Shown here: piece after piece, positions 28,048 to 34,712 of the stretch
How the letters are laid out: each line of letters opens with the position of its first letter
Numbering within the stretch: position 1 is the first letter of the stretch
Source of the DNA: Saccharothrix deserti
GTDB lineage: Bacteria > Actinomycetota > Actinomycetes > Mycobacteriales > Pseudonocardiaceae
Length of the DNA stretch: 64,000 bases
Assembly (NCBI RefSeq): GCF_009769385.1
Contig: NZ_VKAB01000015.1
Location: forward strand, 62,001 to 126,000
Direction of reading: 5' to 3'
Program-made: the position numbers and the translations under genes
Notes under the pieces: generated by a model
What the model saw: only the letters and a program-made list of their open reading frames with translations
Database searches by the model: none
What the model was told of the DNA's origin: nothing

Positions 28048-28146
28048 GTGGAACACTTCTTCACAGGATTGCTGATCCTCGTGTCCCTGCTGGTCGTGTG
28101 GTTCGCCGGGTACGTGGTGTACCGCCTGTTCTCCGACCAGCGGTGA
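28048..28146 (+). CDS. Tiny single-pass membrane protein
   Basis: 32 codons from GTG 28048, almost entirely one hydrophobic helix ([20 protein letters not shown]) with a short basic-acidic tail (RLFSDQR). GATAAACT at 28034-28041 ends 6 nt before the GTG, so it is likely leaderless. Its TGA overlaps the GTG of the nitrobindin-like gene (GTGA), a coupling that argues it is really translated. Confidence 0.65.
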   Translation: MEHFFTGLLILVSLLVVWFAGYVVYRLFSDQR

Positions 28147-28778
28147 ACGACAACGGGCCCGTTCCGGGCAGTGGTGACGCGGCCGTCCAGGCCGCCGCTT
28201 CGCGCGCCTCCGTGACCGGCGCGCGCAACCTGCCGCAGTTCGACGACCTGCCGATCCCGGCGGACACCGCGAACCTGCGCTCCGGTCCCTCGCTGCACGA
28301 CGCGTGCCTGGCGCTGCTGCCGCTGGTCGGCGTGTGGCGCGGTGAGGGCGAAGTCGTGTACCCGACGATCGACGGCCCGTACCGGTTCGGGCAGCAGATC
28401 ACCTTCGCCCACGACGGCCGCCCGTTCCTGTACTACGAGGCGCGGTCGTGGCTGCTGGACGAGAACGGCGCGGTGATCCGCCAGGCGGCGCGGGAGACCG
28501 GCTTCTGGCGCCCCCAGCCGGACGACACGATCGAGGTGCTGCTCACGCACAACACCGGGATCGTGGAGCTGTACTACGGCAAGCCGCGCACGCAGACGTC
28601 GTGGGAGCTGGGCACCGACGCGGTGATCCGCACGGCGACCGCCAAGGAGGTCACCGGCGCGCAGCGGCTGTACGGCATCGTGAACAACGGCGATTTGGCG
28701 TACGTCGAGGAGCGGGCCATGGTCGGCCAACCCCTCCAGCCGCACACCTCGGCACACCTCCAGCGCATCGTCGGCTGA
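28143..28778 (+). CDS. Nitrobindin-like heme protein (FABP family, putative peroxynitrite isomerase)
   Basis: 211 residues forming a lipocalin-like barrel. The G-x-W-x-G-x-G signature appears as GVWRGEGEV, with [18 protein letters not shown] following; the C-terminal [10 protein letters not shown] holds the histidine that ligates heme in nitrobindins. These proteins bind heme and turn peroxynitrite into nitrate. The start GTG 28143 overlaps the small membrane gene. The N-terminal 40 residues are an actinobacterial extension. Confidence 0.85.
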   Translation: MNDNGPVPGSGDAAVQAAASRASVTGARNLPQFDDLPIPADTANLRSGPSLHDACLALLPLVGVWRGEGEVVYPTIDGPYRFGQQITFAHDGRPFLYYEARSWLLDENGAVIRQAARETGFWRPQPDDTIEVLLTHNTGIVELYYGKPRTQTSWELGTDAVIRTATAKEVTGAQRLYGIVNNGDLAYVEERAMVGQPLQPHTSAHLQRIVG

Positions 28779-28792
28779 CAGCCCGACACCCC

Positions 28793-28832
28793 GCGAGGTC
28801 GCCGTCTGCGGAGCAGCGGCCATCAAACACAG
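28793..28832. repeat. Dispersed hairpin element, copy B
   Basis: Arm GCGAGGTCGC (28793-28802), then hairpin GCCGTCTGC - GGA - GCAGCGGC (28801-28820) and tail CATCAAACACAG. Lies between the nitrobindin-like gene and pxpB. Confidence 0.65.
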
Positions 28833-28846
28833 ATTGTTCAACAATC
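28832..28846. promoter_or_regulatory. Palindromic operator upstream of pxpB
   Basis: A perfect 15-bp palindrome GATTGTT-C-AACAATC, AT-rich against a GC-rich background, 23 bp before the pxpB ATG and just upstream of a TACGCT -10-like box. The shape suits a GntR-type repressor; no such gene is adjacent. Confidence 0.6.
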
Positions 28847-28869
28847 CTCACAGGATCTACGCTGTACGT

Positions 28870-29475
28870 ATGCAGCTGCGGCGTTGCGGTACCAACGCGG
28901 TGCTCGTCGAGGTGGACTCGCTCGGCGAGGTGGAAGCCGTGCGCGCCGCGGTCGAGGCGGCCGAGCTGCCGGGCGTGGTCGAGCTGGTGCCGGCGGCCCG
29001 CACGGTCCTGGTCGTCACCGAACCCGGCACATTGCCTGCAGTCCGCAAAATCCTGGCCACCGCAGACCTCGCGCACCGCCCGCGGACGGTCTCCGACGAG
29101 GTGGTCATCCCGGTCCGCTACGACGGCCCCGACCTGGACCTGGTCGCCGAAACCGCGGGTCTGACCACCGCCGAGGTGGTCGACCTGCACGCCGGCGCCA
29201 CCTACCAGGTCGCGTTCTGCGGTTTCGCCCCCGGCTTCGCCTACCTGACCGGTCTGCCGGAACCGTTGCACCAACCCCGCCTCGACTCGCCGCGCACCAA
29301 GGTCCCGGCGGGCTCGGTGGCCATCGCCGGCGAGTACACCGCCGCCTACCCCCGTGCCACCCCCGGCGGCTGGCGGTTGATCGGCCGCACCGACGCCCCG
29401 CTGTTCGACCCGCGCCGCCCCACCCCGGCCCTGCTCACCCCCGGCCACCGCGTCCGCTTCGAGGCCACCCGATGA
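28870..29475 (+). CDS. pxpB: 5-oxoprolinase subunit B
   Basis: 201 residues of the KipI/allophanate hydrolase subunit 1 family: FCGFAPGFAYLTGLPE (about residues 113-128), RLDSPRTKVPAGSVAIAG and TPGGWRLIG are the family blocks. With PxpA and PxpC it makes the ATP-dependent 5-oxoprolinase that opens pyroglutamate to glutamate. ATG 28870 is close to a -10-like box, so the message may have almost no leader. Coupled to pxpC by ATGA. Confidence 0.9.
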   Translation: MQLRRCGTNAVLVEVDSLGEVEAVRAAVEAAELPGVVELVPAARTVLVVTEPGTLPAVRKILATADLAHRPRTVSDEVVIPVRYDGPDLDLVAETAGLTTAEVVDLHAGATYQVAFCGFAPGFAYLTGLPEPLHQPRLDSPRTKVPAGSVAIAGEYTAAYPRATPGGWRLIGRTDAPLFDPRRPTPALLTPGHRVRFEATR

Positions 29476-30443
29476 CCCCGCCGCGCGAGTCCTACGCCCA
29501 GAACGCGAGAGTCCTACCCCCAGAACGCGAGAGTCGAACACTCAGAGCGCGAGAGTCGAACGTTCAGGACCCCCGAGTTCAACACTCACGCACCCTCACC
29601 GTCCTGCGCACCGGCCCGCAGACCCTGATCCAGGACCTGGGCCGGCCGGGCAACGCCCACCTCGGCGTCCCACCCTCCGGCGCCCTGGACGTGCCGTCGT
29701 TCGAGCTCGCCAACCGCCTGGTCGGCAACCCCGAGGACGCCGCCGCCCTCGAAGTCCTCCTCGGCGGCCTGTCCCTGCGCGCCAACGCCTCCTGCACGGT
29801 CGCCGTCACCGGCCCGTCGACCCCCGTCCTGGTCAACGGCGTCCTCCGCGACTCACCGCTGCACCTGACCCCCGACGACACCCTCACCCTCGGCACACCC
29901 GAAGGCGGACTGCGGTCGTACGTCGCGGTGTCCGGCGGCATCACCGTCCCGGCCGACCTGGGCAGTCGGTCCACCGACCTGCTCTCCGGCCTCGGCCCGG
30001 CCCCGCTCCAGCCCGACGACGAACTGCCGCTCGGTGATCCGACCGGCGTACCGGTGGGCGTCGACGTGCTGGTCCCCGTGCAGGTGCCGGACGAGCTGGT
30101 CGTCCCCGTGTTCCTCGGCCCCCGTGACGACTGGTTCGACAACCCGGAACGCCAACTCCGCGAGGGCCGCTGGACGGTGTCGGACCGCAGCAACCGGGTC
30201 GGCATCCGCCTCACCGGCACCGCCCTCGACCGGGTCCCGTGCCGGGTCGGCCAGGAACTGCCCAGCGAAGGCCTGATCACCGGTGCGGTGCAGGTCCCGG
30301 CCGACGGCCGCCCCGTCGTCTTCCTCGCCGACCACCCGACCACCGGCGGCTACCCGGTGATCGGCGTCGTCCCGGAGTACGTCCTCCCGCTACTGGGCCA
30401 GGCCCCACCGGGCACCCGACTCCGGTTCACCCCCCAGGCCTGA
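29472..30443 (+). CDS. pxpC: 5-oxoprolinase subunit C (biotin-dependent carboxylase-like family)
   Basis: 323 residues in the coupled reading frame. The family core starts at VLRTGPQTLIQDLGRPG (about residue 44) and includes GVPPSGALD, AVTGPS, LFLGPRD-like VFLGPRDDWF, and the C-terminal HPTTGGYPVIG. The first 40 residues come from a 22-bp tandem repeat array (29482-29591) read in shifting frames, not from the ancestral gene. The overlapping ATGA with pxpB is kept, and the array preserves the frame to the core. A start nearer the core would also give a normal-sized protein. pxpA is not in the neighbourhood. Confidence 0.88.
   Translation: MTPPRESYAQNARVLPPERESRTLRARESNVQDPRVQHSRTLTVLRTGPQTLIQDLGRPGNAHLGVPPSGALDVPSFELANRLVGNPEDAAALEVLLGGLSLRANASCTVAVTGPSTPVLVNGVLRDSPLHLTPDDTLTLGTPEGGLRSYVAVSGGITVPADLGSRSTDLLSGLGPAPLQPDDELPLGDPTGVPVGVDVLVPVQVPDELVVPVFLGPRDDWFDNPERQLREGRWTVSDRSNRVGIRLTGTALDRVPCRVGQELPSEGLITGAVQVPADGRPVVFLADHPTTGGYPVIGVVPEYVLPLLGQAPPGTRLRFTPQA
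29482..29591 (+). repeat. Five tandem 22-bp units within the 5-prime end of pxpC
   Basis: Units at 29482, 29504, 29526, 29548 and 29570, each 22 bp, with the shape CGCGAGAGTCGAACACTCAG plus two bases; the outer units are degenerate. Because 22 is not divisible by three each unit is translated in a new frame. It looks like a non-coding element captured at the pxpB-pxpC junction. Confidence 0.9.
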
Positions 30444-30453
30444 ACCGCTGCCC

Positions 30454-30504
30454 GCGACCTCGCCGCCGTCTGCGGACCAGAGGCCAGCCACCACGCGAGG
30501 TCGC
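30454..30504. repeat. Dispersed hairpin element, degenerate copy C
   Basis: GCGACCTCGC (30454-30463), then GCCGTCTGC - GGA - CCAGAGGC (30465-30484, right arm decayed) and GCGAGGTCGC (30495-30504). Outer 10-mers pair with each other, in the reverse order to copy A. Confidence 0.6.
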
Positions 30505-30505
30505 G

Positions 30506-30576
30506 TCGATCGTTCGCGACTCATTTTCCGGCGATCACGCTCTTCGATCGCCGGAAAATCAGGCGCGAACGATCGA
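30506..30576. terminator. 71-bp interrupted palindrome between convergent genes
   Basis: Outer arms TCGATCGTTCGCG (30506-30518) and CGCGAACGATCGA (30564-30576) and inner arms ATTTTCCGGCGATC (30523-30536) and GATCGCCGGAAAAT (30546-30559) pair perfectly, separated by 4-nt bulges, with a 9-nt loop. It lies between pxpC and the converging aminotransferase-class-IV gene, so it can terminate both. AT tracts inside the arms are unusual for this genome. Confidence 0.8.
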
Positions 30577-30595
30577 CCTCCCAGCGACCGAGCCC

Positions 30596-30627
30596 GCCGT
30601 CTCCGGAGGAGCGGCAATCAAACTCAG
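30596..30627. repeat. Dispersed hairpin element, copy D
   Basis: GCCGTCTCC - GGA - GGAGCGGC (30596-30615) followed by AATCAAACTCAG, touching the stop codon of the minus-strand gene at 30624. Same design as copies A and B with paired changes in the stem. Confidence 0.65.
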
Positions 30628-31466
30628 TACTCCGACTCGTACAGGTCGGCCAGCTGCGCGTGCAGCTCAGTGGAGTCGGGCAGCGTCTTGCCGTCCAACG
30701 TGTGCACGCGGGTGATCTTGCGGACGCTCGACACCAGGAACACGCCGTCCGCCGAGTACAGGTCGTCCACCGCGATCGGCCGCACCTCGACGGTCCAGCC
30801 CTCGCGCTCGGCGGCCCGGAACAGCGCGGCCTGCGTGGTGCCGGGCAGGATGCCCAGGTTCGCGGGCGGCGTGGTGAGGGTGCGGCCGCGCGCCATGATC
30901 AGCGTGGACGTCGGCCCCTCCAGCACCGAGCCGGACGACGTGGTGAACACGACCTCGGACGCGCCGCGCCGTTCGGCCTCGCGGATCGCGGCCATGTTCA
31001 CCGCGTACGACAGCGACTTGGCGCCCAGCAGCAGCCACGGCGCGCGCTCCATCAGACCCGGCTCGATCCCCCGGTCCAGGGTGACGGCGGCGATGCCGTC
31101 GACGCGCTGCGCCATCACCTTCGCCGCGATGTCCATGCCGAGCGCGAAACCGGTCGGCGTGCCGTCGCCGCCCTCGACACCGCGGGTGTAGACGAGCTTC
31201 AACGCGATCTCCGCGCCACCCGTCCAGTTGTCGAGGACGAGGTCGACGGCGCGCTCGAACGCCGCGCGGTCCGGTTCGGGCAGGTCGAGCATCGCCGCCG
31301 AGCGGGCCAGGCGGTCCAGGTGGGGACCGAGCTCCCGCGGTTTGCCGTCGACGACGAGGATCGTCTCGAAGATCCCGTCGCCGCGCATGAGGCCGAAGTC
31401 GTCGACCCGGATCAGCGGGGCGTCGGGGTCGGCCAGGGTTCCGTCCAGTAGTGCGAGCACGCGCAT
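30624..31466 (-). CDS. Class IV PLP enzyme, aminodeoxychorismate lyase-like
   Basis: 280 residues of the D-amino-acid/branched-chain aminotransferase class IV fold. Seen: GDGIFETILVVDGKP near the N-terminus, the PLP lysine in LGAKSLSYAVNM (about residue 150), SEVVFTTSSGSVLEGPTS, and GILPGTTQAAL. This block pattern fits PabC (4-amino-4-deoxychorismate lyase, folate pathway), which would suit the folate-binding YgfZ neighbour; a branched-chain or D-amino acid transaminase cannot be excluded. Confidence 0.8.
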   Translation of the reverse strand: MRVLALLDGTLADPDAPLIRVDDFGLMRGDGIFETILVVDGKPRELGPHLDRLARSAAMLDLPEPDRAAFERAVDLVLDNWTGGAEIALKLVYTRGVEGGDGTPTGFALGMDIAAKVMAQRVDGIAAVTLDRGIEPGLMERAPWLLLGAKSLSYAVNMAAIREAERRGASEVVFTTSSGSVLEGPTSTLIMARGRTLTTPPANLGILPGTTQAALFRAAEREGWTVEVRPIAVDDLYSADGVFLVSSVRKITRVHTLDGKTLPDSTELHAQLADLYESEY

Positions 31467-31500
31467 ACCGTGAGACTACTCACGGCCTACCATCGAATTC

Positions 31501-31950
31501 GTGGACACCGCCAGCGCTCCGAAAGCCCTGCGCAAAACGCTGCACGACCGCGGTATGCGGATGACGCCCCAGCGCCAGCTCGTGCTGGACGCGGTGCGCG
31601 AGCTGGGGCACGCGACGCCGGAGCAGATCTGCCAGCGCGTTCAGGTCACCGCGCCCACGGTCAACATCACCACCGTCTACCGCACGCTGGACCTGCTGGA
31701 CCGGCTCGGCCTGGTCCGGCACACCCACCTCGGGCACGGCGCGCCCAGCTACTCGGTGGACGCGCACGAGCACGTGCACCTGGTGTGCCACCGGTGCGGG
31801 CGGGTGGACGAGGTGCCGTGCGCATTGCTCTCCCCGCTCGGGGGAACACTGAAGGACGAGTACGGGTTCGACCTTGATGCGAGCCACCTCGCGCTGTCCG
31901 GCACGTGCCGAGAGTGCCGGGCACAGTTCGCCCAGAAGGAGTCCGAGTGA
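31501..31950 (+). CDS. Fur family metalloregulator, Nur-like
   Basis: 149 residues. The winged helix has MRMTPQRQLVLDAV, HATPEQI and INI-type VNITTVYRTLDLLDRLGLV; the dimer domain has HLGHGAPSY, the His-rich HEHVHLVCHRCG and a C-terminal CRECR zinc site. The order and spacing, particularly H-x-H-x-H ahead of LVC, resemble Nur, the nickel-responsive regulator of Streptomyces, which represses nickel uptake and the iron superoxide dismutase. Start GTG 31501. Coupled to ygfZ by GTGA overlap. Confidence 0.85.
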   Translation: MDTASAPKALRKTLHDRGMRMTPQRQLVLDAVRELGHATPEQICQRVQVTAPTVNITTVYRTLDLLDRLGLVRHTHLGHGAPSYSVDAHEHVHLVCHRCGRVDEVPCALLSPLGGTLKDEYGFDLDASHLALSGTCRECRAQFAQKESE

Positions 31951-33041
31951 ATTCACCGCTGTTGACCGCGCCCGGTGCGGTCGCGCCGTTCGAGGGCGCT
32001 CCCGACCAGGGTGTGCCGTGGCACTTCGGCGACCCGTTCGCCGAACAGCGCTCGGCCGCGCGGTCGGTCGCGGTGTTCGACCGCTCGCACCGGGCCGTCA
32101 TCGCGGTGCCGGGTGACGACCGGCTGCCCTGGTTGCACTCGCTGACCAGCCAGCACTTCACCGCGCTCGGCGAGGACCAGGGCACCGAGATGCTGATCCT
32201 GGACGTCCAGGGCCGGGTCGAGCACCACGCGGTGGTGGCGAACGTCGGCGGTGTCGTCTACCTCGACACCGAGCGGTCGCGGGTGGCCGAGCTGCTGGCG
32301 TACCTGACCAAGATGGTCTTCTGGTCGAAGGTCGAGCCCCGGGACGCGACGGCCGAGCTGGCGGTGCTGACCGTGGTCGGCCCGGAGATCGCGGGGTTGT
32401 TCACCAAGCTGGACCTGCCCCTGCCGGACGGCCCGCACGGCGTGGTCGCGCTCGGAACCGGCGGCTTCGCCCGCCGCATGACGTGGCCCGGTCAGGACGC
32501 GGTCGACCTGGTGATCCCGCGCGGCGAGATCGCCGAGTGGTGGAGCAGGCTGACGGACGCGGGCGCGCGCCCGGCGGGCAGCTGGGCGTTCGAGGCGCTG
32601 CGCGTGGAGTCCCTGCACGCGCGGCTGGGCGTGGACACGGACGAGAAGACCATCCCGCACGAGGTGAACTGGATCGGCGAGGCCGTGCACCTCGACAAGG
32701 GCTGCTACCGGGGCCAGGAAACGGTCTCCAAGGTGCACAACGTCGGCCGCCCGCCGCGCCGGATGCTGCTGCTGCACCTGGACGGGTCCCGCGAGGTGCA
32801 GCCGGAGACCGGCGACCCGGTGCTGGTCGACGACCGGGTGGTCGGCCGGGTCGGCAGCGTGGCGTTGCACCACGAGCTGGGCACGATCGTGTTGGCGCTG
32901 GTCAAGCGGTCGATTTCGCCGGAGACCGAGCTGCTGGTGGGCGCGGAGGACCGGCGGGTCCAGGCGTCCGTCGACCCCGATTCGGTGCCGCCGGACACCC
33001 CCGGCCTCGGCCGGGAGGCGGCGCGGAACCTGGGCCGGTAG
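31947..33041 (+). CDS. ygfZ: YgfZ/GcvT-like folate-binding protein
   Basis: 364 residues of the aminomethyltransferase fold with the YgfZ signature KGCYRGQETVSKV (about residues 251-263), whose cysteine is invariant, and a C-terminal beta domain. YgfZ proteins bind tetrahydrofolate and help build or repair some Fe-S enzymes. GTG 31947 overlaps the fur stop and has AGAAGGAG upstream. The pairing with a metalloregulator is recurrent in actinobacteria. Confidence 0.9.
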   Translation: MNSPLLTAPGAVAPFEGAPDQGVPWHFGDPFAEQRSAARSVAVFDRSHRAVIAVPGDDRLPWLHSLTSQHFTALGEDQGTEMLILDVQGRVEHHAVVANVGGVVYLDTERSRVAELLAYLTKMVFWSKVEPRDATAELAVLTVVGPEIAGLFTKLDLPLPDGPHGVVALGTGGFARRMTWPGQDAVDLVIPRGEIAEWWSRLTDAGARPAGSWAFEALRVESLHARLGVDTDEKTIPHEVNWIGEAVHLDKGCYRGQETVSKVHNVGRPPRRMLLLHLDGSREVQPETGDPVLVDDRVVGRVGSVALHHELGTIVLALVKRSISPETELLVGAEDRRVQASVDPDSVPPDTPGLGREAARNLGR

Positions 33042-33142
33042 ATCCGGACCGGAAAACCGGCGACTTCGCCTGCCTGCGGTTCCGACCTCGACGGCTACCG
33101 CTGAGTCGCTAGCCCGAACGGGTTCTGTGTCAGGATCACGGC

Positions 33143-33991
33143 ATGTCCCGACCCGGATCCCACGGCACGCTGCTCACGGTCGCCCCCACCGGGGCCGAGC
33201 ACGCGAAGGCCGACGTTCCCGCGCTGCCGGTCACGTTGGAGGAACTGGTCAGCGCCGCCCAGGCGTGCGAGCAGGTGGGCGCCGCCATGGTCCACGTGCA
33301 CATCCGCGGCGCGGACACCAGGCCGACGCTGGACCTCGGGCTGCTCAAGGAGACGGTCGCCGCGCTGAGAGAGCGCACGAACCTGATCGTGCAGCTGTCC
33401 ACCGGTGGCGCGGTGACCGATCCGGAGGCCGACCGGCTGCGGGTGCTCGACGCCCTGCCCGACTCGGCGTCCTGCACCATGGGCACGGTGAACTTCGGCG
33501 ACGACGTATTCCTGAACCGCTGGGAATTCATCGTCGCGTTGCACAAGGGAATGCAGGAGCGGGGCATCGTCCCGGAGTACGAGATCTTCGACATCGGTCA
33601 GTTGGCGTCACTGCGGCGGCTGCTGGACAAGCACGGTCTGCCCGCTGGTGGCAAGGTGCACGTCGACCTGGTGATGGGCGTGCCGGGCGGTATGCCGGGT
33701 GACGCGGAAACACTGGTCGCGGCTTTGCGGCTGCTGCCGGAGGGCGCGTCGTTCTCGGCGACGGGCATCGGGCGCACCACGTTGCCGGTGATGCTGACCG
33801 CGCTGGCCGCGGGCGGCCACCTGCGGGTGGGTATGGAAGACACCATTTCGTACGCGAAGGGCCAACCGGTCCGGGACAACGCGCAACTGGTCGCACGCGC
33901 GGCGGGATTGGCGAAAATCGCCCAACGCCCGCCGCTGTCGCATGCAGATGCACGTGCACTTCTGGGTGTGCGCAGTCCGGTACAGGTTTGA
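33143..33991 (+). CDS. Beta-keto acid cleavage enzyme (BKACE, formerly DUF849)
   Basis: 282 residues forming a TIM barrel with the zinc ligands VHVHIRG (His pair near residue 51-53) and GMEDTI (Glu near residue 231). BKACE enzymes condense a beta-keto acid with acetyl-CoA to give acetoacetate and a new CoA ester; the founding reaction uses 3-keto-5-aminohexanoate from lysine fermentation. Substrate here is unknown. No pathway partner is adjacent. Confidence 0.9.
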   Translation: MSRPGSHGTLLTVAPTGAEHAKADVPALPVTLEELVSAAQACEQVGAAMVHVHIRGADTRPTLDLGLLKETVAALRERTNLIVQLSTGGAVTDPEADRLRVLDALPDSASCTMGTVNFGDDVFLNRWEFIVALHKGMQERGIVPEYEIFDIGQLASLRRLLDKHGLPAGGKVHVDLVMGVPGGMPGDAETLVAALRLLPEGASFSATGIGRTTLPVMLTALAAGGHLRVGMEDTISYAKGQPVRDNAQLVARAAGLAKIAQRPPLSHADARALLGVRSPVQV

Positions 33992-34012
33992 GACAACTTT
34001 GGAAGCAGGTTT

Positions 34013-34633
34013 GTGTTGGCGGGTGGACACGAACTACCGCAGGATGAGTACGTGATCGAGGTGCGTCCTGGCGGGCGCCGCCGTATCGACCGGGTGCTCG
34101 CCCCTGACTACGCGGAGGGGGTCGAGCGGCTCCCGCTCGCCGAGGTGCGCGCACTGCGCGACGAGGCGGCGCAGGAGGAGACCGACCTGTCGTACCTGCG
34201 GCGACTGCTGCACGCGCGGATCGACATCGTGCGCGCCGAGCAGGAGCGGCGGATGTCGGGCGGCTCGGCGGTGGTGGACCAGCTGGCCACCATCCTGGCG
34301 TCGAACGCCGTCGGGCCGGCCACCGGCCTCGGCCGGTACCAGACGCAGGAGCCGTCACGGGCGGAAGCGCACCGGCGGCACGTCGAGGCGTTGGTCTCGG
34401 ACGTCGACCTGTCGGACGTGAGCGCGCTCTCGGACGACAAGCTGAACCTGGCGCTCCGGGTGTTCATCGGCGAGGAGGCCTCGGTGTCGTCACGGCGGCG
34501 CGAGGTGCAGGCCGTGGTCGACTTCCTGAACGCCGAGATCGCCGGGCGGTACCAGAACGGCAGTGCCTCGGTGGACGAGCTGCTGGCGGCGGAGCGGGGT
34601 TGGCCGACCAACCCGGGTCGCACCAAGGAATAG
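34013..34633 (+). CDS. rsiG: RsiG-type c-di-GMP-binding anti-sigma factor
   Basis: 206 residues, mostly helical. RsiG binds c-di-GMP through two copies of E(X)3S(X)2R(X)3Q(X)3D on a coiled coil and then sequesters sigma WhiG, delaying sporulation. The second copy is exact here: E155, S159, R162, Q166, D170. The first copy is E56, S60, R63, then His67 where Gln is expected, then D71. GTG 34013 follows GGAAGCAGG. A diguanylate cyclase is in the same window at 9301; the sigma factor is not. Confidence 0.9.
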   Translation: MLAGGHELPQDEYVIEVRPGGRRRIDRVLAPDYAEGVERLPLAEVRALRDEAAQEETDLSYLRRLLHARIDIVRAEQERRMSGGSAVVDQLATILASNAVGPATGLGRYQTQEPSRAEAHRRHVEALVSDVDLSDVSALSDDKLNLALRVFIGEEASVSSRRREVQAVVDFLNAEIAGRYQNGSASVDELLAAERGWPTNPGRTKE

Positions 34634-34712
34634 GCCGTTCCGAAGGCCGGGCCGTACCGCACAGTGAGATCACACTCCCGCCATCTGGACGTGCCGCCTA
34701 ACGTCGCCGGTT

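Noticed and set aside
29482..29591. CRISPR-like array
   Set aside because: Units of 22 bp abut directly with no spacers and diverge at the ends.
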